Program-made: the position numbers and the translations under genes
Part shown: positions 58,701 to 63,107 of the stretch, piece after piece
How the letters are laid out: each line of letters begins with the position of its first letter
How positions within the stretch are numbered: the stretch's first letter is position 1
Assembly: GCF_040760005.1 (NCBI RefSeq)
Contig: NZ_CP099760.1
Span: 2,847,501 to 2,911,500 of the forward strand
Length of the DNA: 64,000 nucleotides
From: Pseudomonas sp. stari2
Lineage (GTDB): Bacteria; Pseudomonadota; Gammaproteobacteria; Pseudomonadales; Pseudomonadaceae
Reading direction: 5' to 3'
The notes under the pieces: model-generated
The model's input: only the letters and a program-made list of their open reading frames with translations
Told to the model about the DNA's origin: nothing
Databases searched by the model: none

Positions 58701-58830
58701 CAACTGGCAGGCCTTGCTGCCGCAGTTGCAGAGCTGGCAGCGACTGGACACCGACCACTACGGCATCGTCGCGGGTCGTTGGGCGCGGTTGCTGGCCGAG
58801 GTCGTTGGCACGGAGGGGCCGTCGAGATGA
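49735..58830 (+). CDS. Hybrid NRPS-PKS 3: A-T-C-A-T-KS-KR-T-TE (no AT)
   Basis: This 3031-residue protein has A (YTSGTTGTPKA about 153), T (SGGDSL about 549), C (HHIIVDG about 732), A (FTSGSTGTPKG about 1200) and T (AGATSLGL, Ser about 1592). The ketosynthase has Cys about 1804 in AACGSS and His about 1940 (EAHGTGT) and 1978. A ketoreductase (GGTGGIG about 2452, Tyr about 2587), T (LGADSL about 2725) and TE (GWSFGAW, Ser about 2865) follow. Hand-read A codes are DAFMLGVTF (Val-like) and DVQFIAHVV (Pro). No acyltransferase lies between KS and KR; only the linkers that normally flank one remain, so malonyl must be loaded in trans. Starting with A, it begins its own chain. Confidence 0.88.
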   Translation: MMSASNDLTLLARLAEQVQRNPQAPAVIDGSVTLTYAELASASERIARGLLARGVEPGQSLALCMPRCWQWLAAILGALKIGAVVVPLDRASPLKRRELMLADAACVGLITLDEEPQWSPSLWQSSVEALLDQPDTPPQALAAEFAEVMFLFYTSGTTGTPKAVEVGERGLLRLAHTDGYIEIRPADRFACLSNPAFDACSFELWAPLLNGGCCVMIADEDVLDARRLAEVLERTQVDNLFMTVSLFNTLIAEWPSCFASARQVLIGGEQISAAAVRAWYRANPESQCRIHNVYGPTECTTFALCWPISRDFTGDLAPIGRALPDTGVQVLDEQQRPVPVGEVGELYLSGSGVARGYRNRPEETARQFVRLPDLDGGAQVHYRTGDLVRCNAEGLIEYLGRVDRQVKIRGFRIEPGEVEQRILEHPGVAQVFVCTRRLAAEDHQLLAFIVPRGDQDYHAFEAHLRAQLAPYMRPHQLFLLERLPLTANGKIDRDSLLGQPLNPWHPASVAMENDNASPTLDWLLSQARSLLGQPALSAQDDWLGSGGDSLKAMRLRSAIRNRWQREIPLDMLLNESFASLAGQLLGERGDSIYPPAPGISRAARLPATAEQRRLWLLQQRSPTSTAYSVPLILHLAAGVEVAALGEAVNRLVKRHPGLRTAFASGAEGLDQLIAEQGSVCSTFAVGHFAEDNWRAFAELVFGTPFDLSTPNLFQAWLLPFADGSCRLLLNLHHIIVDGWSVNLLFDDLKQLYADIVQGRESPESAAHLTTLEFGQWQRQWSVDPHYRDQRRALAELHRHREDPSPALMLMRPVSPDARLHREPLGALRSAALERFCTQQRLTRFEVLFSVFAWSLYALTGCERARIASPVANRPLAEFEDSVGMFANTVLIPAAVNHAATLSEQLHQQTATVREVLALQDVALADLVEDLRLSSSTALFDFMFVLENTDYAALADSNLHATLEFNEHLHAKCPLTLLMVGSGSQLECWWEYQCSYFDAGQMSTVNALFRRGLDLLLESPAATLDSLLGPYRHGLAPASEGPKGELPFNTLADWFEHQVHCTPDAVALVQGLRRFSYAELNALADSLAARLITRHPLPEGKAPPHVVLFLDASVEHIVALLALAKLNLTAVPLDPAYPVAIQRQVLEQAQPHCVLFSDTTAAALDALNNGRFAVHRVDLHVGAEAFERPRHAGERPLYTLFTSGSTGTPKGVQVSERTLCNLLQWQRTEGQLPAKAVTLQFSMLSFDVSFQEIFSTLCGGGCYHLITPRWRQDAEALLDYMVEARIERLFLPYVALQHLAQTAVARGIYPSALREVITAGEQLLCTDALRNWFGGMRQASLFNHYGPTETHVVSALRLPPQSCDWPLRAPIGHAVGNARLLLVDEHDRPVPIGSRGYLLVAGPMVARCYLADADLNAKRFVELPEGRLFYRTGDLAWADAQGCLHYLGRDDQQIKLSGHRLELGQIEAALMQVPEVVNAVVAVQADPPRLIAWLQLDGEPATSQQLDRQVAQRLPAHVRIDEYRRIEVWPRTPSGKIDRKALPNVGEALERRSTPQPVVQLTALERQLSELFQTVIGRDIEPEQSFFEAGATSLGLMRLHGRYAEELPHKVTMADLFEHVTVRRLAGHLSTASVAAVERVRQTDAGHQPMAIIGMSVNVAGAQNLSEFWAMVQGNELGIERFAAEEGLVGARSQLAGMLDFDPEYFGISRQEARLMDPQQRHLLMGCVQALQHAGIVPSADGPRIGLIASCGETTYFQQMLRETAEGDLPDGFQMALHHDKDFLATKAAYHLDLNGPALSVQAACGSSLIAVHMASSMLRQGDSDVMLAAGVLIDPTLTDGYRHRSQHIFSADGLCRPFSDDASGTIGASGYGVVVLKPLARARADGDRIYALLEGSALNNDGRAKMSYTAPSVAGQSAVISDALNRAGLTGADIGYIEAHGTGTLLGDPIEVAALTKAFGEAPAGSCALASVKSQIGHLGAAAGVVGLIRASLAVFHGVLPPNLGFGRINPQIDLEHSPFYVPTTSRPWPQGRRRLAGVSSFGIGGTNAHVIVGAAPKAQDLTEETLPLLLISAHSRSELLRDIAVIREHLQTHPEQQTTLLRHLQSGRRQLRWRFAMVCQPGDEIPLQPTTIKEITTSGAQLIARDHSAQALLEAWYEGAHIQWPQRSAPPPWDLPPASFDLQTYRFQPAGEVVAPVSPGIERQPLAQWFHQRQWVRVQRLSAKASHANRETVILCSHEAPNSTLLEHLRAVYRRVVQVRAGNGFKQLGANRFELDPLDSEALGRLLTEVLEPEPGELDWLHTLPLAVSGAVNEQSLDLAQWACLDTVSALLQAWGQTVRTTRLWLWLMSWQACPVDGEVRRPELGALAGISEVVPQEYPVRCHWLDWPSPHLDTQAAELTALLGDPAALPRRMAVRDGYLWQPRLIAQPLPNPITASSLLPDDGTFLVLGGTGGIGRTLCEHLLQAPGRRVVSLSRQGELPEDLAAYASRIDCLQADIADLSRWPQVLDHLARRYGQLAGVIHAAGVGAGSLIRLRDARQMAEAMATKTRGMLAVESLIEQLSPGFVLYCSSMSALFGGAGHLDYSAASGVLDGFAHYRPDTSNTCLRLGINWDIWRDIGMATTSNGGDAAHQEHLTVGLSAEEGCRVFELAMTAQLPQLLVSTTGIDIARRFYPVRHGAIAVPVAVPKGVDLSVRLRECLCKWLGVSELEDDDSLYDLGADSLTLLDLIDELQAATGEVFQLSQFSHKVSLNEVLGLVADSTAEASDDAPHSWNDAVRIDQWHAGASREWLYLIHPVGGDVQAYRELVSALPADLGVCVIADPALRVPALPNISIVERARLYLQAIKSHLPDGCAWRLAGWSFGAWVAQALCQQAQADGFRQPLLYLIDPPAPDAGAELAGIDERTIEQVFQREFAQRWPDVEGQGMSEERQAYLQRLTVCCRNNMASMVDFQPPALSNTRVQMFIAGHANPYGLGNAWNMNDLQRNWQALLPQLQSWQRLDTDHYGIVAGRWARLLAEVVGTEGPSR

Positions 58831-59501
58831 ATGAGCCGATCTTTATGCCCCGGTGGTTGCCGACCTTGGCGCAGGTGCTGTGTGAAGAGCAGCCCGAAGT
58901 CTTGCTTCAAGGGATTTACAGGGTTGATGAACCACAGTCGCTTCGTCTGATTCATCGTTGGCAAGCCGATGTTGTCGTGCCGATGTTGTGCGAGGCATTG
59001 CCGAAACACCGGCCAGCGCTGCTCGCATTGCAAAGCCTGCATCAACGGGCGGCCCTCGGTTTGTCCGGGCGTCAGGGCGAGTGGCGGGCCACCCTCAAAC
59101 CGGTGTTGCTGGCGCTGTATCGTCGGGCCTATGCCTACGACGCGGCGTACACCCAAGCCCATGCCAGTGCGATGACTTACGGCCTCGCGCCGAGCAACAC
59201 CGCCATGATCGCCGAGCACTTCGGCGATGCCGAGGCGTACGCGGTGTATTACGCGCAACTCAATACCGAAGCCAGCGCCTCGGCGTTCGCTCAGGCCCAT
59301 GCCACCGCCAATGTTGAAATCTCGTCCCGGGCCTTCGCGGCTGAAGACGCGGATGCGTATGCGCAGGTTTGCGCAGCGTCGGCGCGGGTCTACGTCTGGG
59401 CCTGTGCCCAGACCGACGAGCAACGGCGTGTGCTGTTCAACCATCTCGCAGAAGGGCTGGTCCGGCACCTGCAGTCCCATCCAACAGGAGAAACGACATG
59501 A
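58827..59501 (+). CDS. Unknown protein within the NRPS-PKS operon
   Basis: I do not recognise this 224-residue protein. It is soluble and almost wholly helical. Its central part is rich in Ala, Tyr and Asp with a loose repeat of Ala-rich segments (YAYDAAYTQAHASAM, DAEAYAVYYAQ, ASASAFAQAHA, EDADAYAQVCAAS). It has no signal peptide or membrane helix. It overlaps NRPS3 and the MbtH-like gene by ATGA junctions, with GGAGG upstream of the ATG at 58827, so it must be made in step with the synthetases. It could be a tailoring, immunity or scaffolding protein; nothing in the sequence decides. Confidence 0.7.
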   Translation: MNEPIFMPRWLPTLAQVLCEEQPEVLLQGIYRVDEPQSLRLIHRWQADVVVPMLCEALPKHRPALLALQSLHQRAALGLSGRQGEWRATLKPVLLALYRRAYAYDAAYTQAHASAMTYGLAPSNTAMIAEHFGDAEAYAVYYAQLNTEASASAFAQAHATANVEISSRAFAAEDADAYAQVCAASARVYVWACAQTDEQRRVLFNHLAEGLVRHLQSHPTGETT

Positions 59502-59704
59502 ATGACGCACAGCTGCAATTCGATGTGGTGATCAACGCTCAGGGTCAGTATTCCCTGTGGCCGGCGGGCAAGCCGATGGCCAGCGGCTGGAACGCGGCCG
59601 GGATGCGTGGCGAACGCCAGGTCTGTCTGGATTACATCAATGAGCACTGGATCGACATGCGCCCGCGTTCTCTGCGCGAGCAGTCATCGGTGTCGTTCCA
59701 ATAA
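59498..59704 (+). CDS. MbtH-like NRPS accessory protein
   Basis: This 68-residue protein has the MbtH signature: the VVINAQGQYSLWPAGKPMASGW core with its conserved Trp residues, then CLDYINEHWIDMRP and the end SLRE. MbtH proteins bind adenylation domains and help them fold and work, so this protein probably supports one or more A domains of the three synthetases. Its start overlaps the previous stop (ATGA), with CAGGAG upstream. Length and motifs are fully standard. Confidence 0.95.
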   Translation: MNDAQLQFDVVINAQGQYSLWPAGKPMASGWNAAGMRGERQVCLDYINEHWIDMRPRSLREQSSVSFQ

Positions 59705-59719
59705 GAAAGGTGAGAGAGC

Positions 59720-60589
59720 ATGGATCAGTTGGCACTCAAGGCAATCGAGCGCATCGCCGCAGAAAAACGTGCGCCGTATCAGCGCATCACGGTCGACCGG
59801 ATCACGCCGATCATCGGTGCGGAAATCGGTGGCATCGATCTTTCGCAGCCGCTGGATGACGCTCAGCTCGCGGAAGTCCGCCGGGCCTTTCTGGAGAACC
59901 ACGTGCTGGTGTTTCGCGATCAGCATCTGACGGTCGAGGAGCACAAGGCATTTGGTCGGCTGTTCGGCGAATTGCGGGCGTTGCCGGTGGAGGACATCGA
60001 CGGCGATGACCCGGAACTGGTGGTGATTCGCGCCAATGCGCAATCGCGTTACGTGGCCGGAGAAACCTGGCACACCGACGGCACCGCCGACCTGGCGCCG
60101 TCCATGGGCTCGATGCTGTACGTCAAGGAAACCCCGGCCATCGGCACGGGCGGCGATACGCTGTTCGCCAACATGCACCTGGCGATTGAAATGCTCTCGC
60201 CGACGATGCAGCAGTTTCTCGGCGAATTGACCGCGATTCACGACGGTGCAATTCCGTGGAAAGGTTATGAGGCGCCGGCCAACCTGCCCAAGACCGAACA
60301 CCCGGTGGTGGTTCGTCACCCGGAAACCGGGCGCAAGTCGTTGTTCGTCAATTCCGGATTCACGTCGCACATCGTGCAGTTGTCCGGGGGCGAAAGTCAG
60401 GTGCTGTTGAACATGCTGTTCGACCTGGTGGCCCGGGAGCCGTCCCTCAGTTGCCGTGTTCGCTGGGCGCCGAACACGCTGGTGTTCTGGGACAACCGCT
60501 GCACCCAGCACCACGCGATCTGGGACTATTTTCCGCATTCGCGATATGGCGAGCGGGTGACGATTCTCGGCACGCAGCCCAAGGCTTGA
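59720..60589 (+). CDS. TauD/TfdA-family Fe(II)/2-oxoglutarate dioxygenase
   Basis: This 289-residue enzyme carries the iron facial triad: H-x-D in WHTDGT (about 118 and 120) and the distal His in TQHHAIWDY (about 264). A 2-oxoglutarate-binding Arg lies in RYGERVTI (about 276). The family hydroxylates or otherwise oxidises substrates at unactivated carbons. As the last gene of the NRPS operon it is the likely tailoring enzyme, perhaps hydroxylating one of the predicted prolines or the released product. AAAGGTGAGAG precedes the ATG. Simple taurine use is unlikely given this context. Confidence 0.88.
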   Translation: MDQLALKAIERIAAEKRAPYQRITVDRITPIIGAEIGGIDLSQPLDDAQLAEVRRAFLENHVLVFRDQHLTVEEHKAFGRLFGELRALPVEDIDGDDPELVVIRANAQSRYVAGETWHTDGTADLAPSMGSMLYVKETPAIGTGGDTLFANMHLAIEMLSPTMQQFLGELTAIHDGAIPWKGYEAPANLPKTEHPVVVRHPETGRKSLFVNSGFTSHIVQLSGGESQVLLNMLFDLVAREPSLSCRVRWAPNTLVFWDNRCTQHHAIWDYFPHSRYGERVTILGTQPKA

Positions 60590-60597
60590 AAACATCG

Positions 60598-60623
60598 GAG
60601 GGAGCTATGCGCTCCCTCTTTTT
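60598..60623. terminator. Terminator at the end of the biosynthetic operon
   Basis: GAGGGAGC (60598-60605) pairs with GCTCCCTC (60611-60618) across a 5-base loop, followed by five T. It lies between the convergent TauD-like and SGNH-like genes, directly against the stop of the latter. Confidence 0.85.
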
Positions 60624-61313
60624 CTAGACGCCGCGCCGGATCAGCTGCTCGACGATCAACTCACCGAACGCCAGATTGCCGTGCAGCGGATCATCCACTT
60701 CGCAGAACGCCTCATGCTGAAAACCCTGTTCATCGTTCGCCGCCTCGCGCACGTCGATCAACTCGACGCCAATCCCTTGCAGGCGCTCGATCAGCAATGA
60801 TTGCGCCGCCATGAACACGCGCGGGTCGGACAGCTCCGGCACCCGTTGCGGCGGGAGCACGGCGAACACCTTGAGGTTCAGCGCCAGGGCCTGTTCATAG
60901 AAAGCCAGGGCGGGACGGGACAGGGTGTCGATGATCGTCTCGAACAACGGCCCGGCGAGAAAACCGTCGTCGAACTCACCCTGCGCATTCTGGTAACAGG
61001 TCCAGTTCGGTGCGGTGGCGAGGTAGTGCAGGCTCAGGCCGATTGTGCTCACCAGCGGCACTCCGATCTTCGCCAGTTGCGGCACTTCCAGCGTGGCGAG
61101 GGCCTGGCGGTACAGCCGATCCATTTCCGCCTCCCGAAAGGCCACGTCATGGCGGGTCAACTGGAAGAAATCGACGGCAAAGTCCCGACCGGTTCCCAGC
61201 GGACCACCGCCGAAAGCTATCTCACGGGCCTGCGCCGCCTTGCCGATAACGCCGGCATGGGAGTCGCCCAGCAGCAGAAACCTAGGCGTAGTAATCGAGT
61301 ACGGTGTCTTCAC
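60624..61313 (-). CDS. SGNH/GDSL-hydrolase-like protein
   Basis: This protein of about 229 residues has an N-terminal strand ending in the SGNH block I motif (FLLLGDSHAGVIG, Ser about 17) and a C-terminal DDPLHGNLAFGELIV, which resembles the D-x-x-H block V. This suggests an ester or acyl hydrolase or transferase. The start is uncertain: I use the GTG at 61313, with GAGG 9 bases upstream, giving a 32-base overlap with the GSCFA gene. The two form a pair, convergent to the biosynthetic operon. Whether they act on its product is unknown. Confidence 0.6.
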   Translation of the reverse strand: MKTPYSITTPRFLLLGDSHAGVIGKAAQAREIAFGGGPLGTGRDFAVDFFQLTRHDVAFREAEMDRLYRQALATLEVPQLAKIGVPLVSTIGLSLHYLATAPNWTCYQNAQGEFDDGFLAGPLFETIIDTLSRPALAFYEQALALNLKVFAVLPPQRVPELSDPRVFMAAQSLLIERLQGIGVELIDVREAANDEQGFQHEAFCEVDDPLHGNLAFGELIVEQLIRRGV

Positions 61314-62316
61314 AGACAAGATCCTCGCTGGACACACTAGTGGAAGTGGTCGGCGCCTGCACCGACTGGACGGCTTCAAGTCCGGCAAAGAATTGCTGCA
61401 TCACGAACGCCACACCCTCTGGCGTCACTTCCCGCTGGTTGGGCTGGTAGAACGCGCCCTTGAACGGCGTACCGGTGATGATTTCGTAGGACGGGAAATA
61501 GTCGACGTCGGGCAGGTCCTCACACAATTGCCCGGCGACTGCACGCAGTACCGATTTGGAATAGGTCGTCGAGCTCAGCACATGCTGGCCCGTGGCGGTT
61601 GCGGTCAAAGGCACCGGTGAAACAGTGAGCAACAGGCGCAGTTGTGGGTTGATCGAGCGCATCAATTCTAGCGCCCTGACCATGTCGCCATAGGTGTCCA
61701 TAAAGCCGAAATTGCAGAACCGGTGGAGCTGCGGATCGAAGGTGCCGCGCACGGTGCCGGGGCAAACGGGATAGACCAGACCGGTCTGGCGATGCTGCCA
61801 GGCTTCGGTCAGACCGAGGGTGAACACAAACACTTTGGCGTGGCGCAGTGCTTCGCGAATGGCGTCCAGGGTGGCTTCGCGCGATTCGAACAGGGCCTGC
61901 TCGCTGGCAAAACCGTCGGGCTCCACGGCGGGGCGGAACGGGTCGTAGAAGCGCCCGTCATGAACCCAGGTCTCATCCGGCGGAGCGCTCACGCCCAGCG
62001 CCCATTCAAGCCATTGGCACAACATCGCCGGGGTATAAAGATTGCCGGTGCGGAACGAAAACACCCCGTAGTTGTGGGCTTTCCAGTCGGCCTCGGGCAA
62101 CGCGTCCGGGGCGGGTTCCGCGTCCAGCCAGTTCATGCCGCGCGCAACCAGCGCGCGGCCGATGTGCTGGGCGAAACAGGAACCGGCGGTGACGATGGCG
62201 TCCTTGTTGCCGATCTCGAATTGCGGTGTCCACAGTTCACCGATGTCCGGTGCGGACTTGTCGGCGACGGCCGTACGCCAGAAAGCGCGGGGTGGCAGGC
62301 ATTGATAGGGATTCAC
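61282..62316 (-). CDS. GSCFA-domain protein
   Basis: This protein of about 344 residues carries the name-giving motif GSCFAQHIGRALV (about 45), followed by NYGVFSFRTGNLYTP, GLTEAWQHRQTG and LLTVSPVPLTATATGQHVL. GSCFA domains are SGNH-related and thought to act as esterases or acyltransferases. I chose a GTG start at 62316 because AAGGAGG lies 9 bases upstream; the frame is open to 62394, overlapping the GNAT gene. It is the first gene of the GSCFA/SGNH pair. The function of this family in Pseudomonas is not settled. Confidence 0.75.
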   Translation of the reverse strand: MNPYQCLPPRAFWRTAVADKSAPDIGELWTPQFEIGNKDAIVTAGSCFAQHIGRALVARGMNWLDAEPAPDALPEADWKAHNYGVFSFRTGNLYTPAMLCQWLEWALGVSAPPDETWVHDGRFYDPFRPAVEPDGFASEQALFESREATLDAIREALRHAKVFVFTLGLTEAWQHRQTGLVYPVCPGTVRGTFDPQLHRFCNFGFMDTYGDMVRALELMRSINPQLRLLLTVSPVPLTATATGQHVLSSTTYSKSVLRAVAGQLCEDLPDVDYFPSYEIITGTPFKGAFYQPNQREVTPEGVAFVMQQFFAGLEAVQSVQAPTTSTSVSSEDLVCEDTVLDYYA

Positions 62317-62354
62317 GACGAGAGGCCTCCTTGGCGAGTCGTTGAGCGAAAGGC

Positions 62355-62870
62355 TCAGCGGATTTGATAGTGGTAGATCAGATCGTCGAACCACCGATCA
62401 CCGATCTGGTAGGCCTGCGGCACACGACGTGCGAACACAAAGCCGCATTTTTCCAACACCTTGCAGGACGCGATATTGCCGTCGGTCACGGTCGATTCCA
62501 GCGAGTTCAGCCCGATGGCCGCAGCGTAGTCGATGATCGCTTTTCGCGACTCGGTGCCGAAGCCTTTGCCCTGATGCTCCGGCAACAGCAGGCAACCCAC
62601 CTCGGCATGCCCCGGCGAAAGAATGCGAAAACCGGTCACGCCCAGCTCGTGCCCGCTGGCCCTGTCGGTCACCACCAGGCACAGCCAGTGCTCCGACTGT
62701 GGTCCCCACGCCGGAAGCCGGTGCTCGAAGCCTTGGCGAACCTGTTCCTCGGCAATCTCACCGAACACGTACTGCATGGTCTGCGGCTCGGAATGCAGCC
62801 TGAGAAACAACGGCCAGTCGGACTCGACCATCGTGCGCAGGTCCAGTCGATCCGTGGATAGCTCGAGCAT
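62355..62870 (-). CDS. GNAT-family N-acetyltransferase (RimJ/RimL type)
   Basis: This 171-residue protein starts LELSTDRLDLRTMVESDWP and has the acetyl-CoA loop LPEHQGKGFGTES (Q/R-x-x-G-x-G/A) and the C-terminal NIASCKVLEKCGF typical of RimJ/RimL acetyltransferases. The ATG at 62870 has AAGGAG 7 bases upstream; the frame extends upstream without support. It lies 38 bases before the GSCFA gene on the same strand, so the three genes may form an operon. Substrate (protein N terminus, amine or antibiotic) is unknown. Confidence 0.85.
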   Translation of the reverse strand: MLELSTDRLDLRTMVESDWPLFLRLHSEPQTMQYVFGEIAEEQVRQGFEHRLPAWGPQSEHWLCLVVTDRASGHELGVTGFRILSPGHAEVGCLLLPEHQGKGFGTESRKAIIDYAAAIGLNSLESTVTDGNIASCKVLEKCGFVFARRVPQAYQIGDRWFDDLIYHYQIR

Positions 62871-63049
62871 CCGCTGCTCCTTGCGAGGGTGGAAAAAAGG
62901 AGAGGGTTTTTTACTTGGTGTGAGGGGAAAGATCAATGAGCGGATGGGGGGATGTTGAAGGTAATGGAGGGTGCCGGCCATTGATGGGTACTGGCACGCA
63001 GACTGGAGGGCTCGTTGATGAAGGGAAGTCCCGGTTGGCGGGGCGGTGC

Positions 63050-63096
63050 GGAGAAAGGCGTTCGTGTCCGAACGGGCAGGCGCAACGCCTCTCTCC
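63050..63096. repeat. Long imperfect inverted repeat downstream of the alcohol dehydrogenase gene
   Basis: GGAGAAAGGCGTT (63050-63062) pairs with AACGCCTCTCTCC (63084-63096) with one mismatch, around a 21-base loop that can itself fold. There is no T-run, so it is not a standard terminator. It lies 12 bases past the stop of the alcohol dehydrogenase and could be a REP-like element or an mRNA 3' stabiliser. Confidence 0.45.
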
Positions 63097-63107
63097 AGAG
63101 GTGCCTG

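Larger units (their letters stand above)
36621..60589 (+). other. Hybrid NRPS-PKS biosynthetic gene cluster
   Basis: Six same-strand genes are tightly packed: NRPS1, NRPS2, NRPS3/PKS, an unknown protein, MbtH-like, and TauD-like. The first five junctions are ATGA-type overlaps and the last gap is 15 bases, so this is one operon. It ends at the hairpin at 60598-60623. The domain string is A-T-C-A-T-Cy-A-T-Ox / TubC-C-A-T-TE / A-T-C-A-T-KS-KR-T-TE. No transporter, regulator, PPTase or acyltransferase gene is inside. Confidence 0.9.

Noticed and set aside
36621-58830. Epimerisation or methyltransferase domains in the synthetases
   Set aside because: No E-domain or SAM-binding motif was seen between T and the following domains in any of the three proteins.
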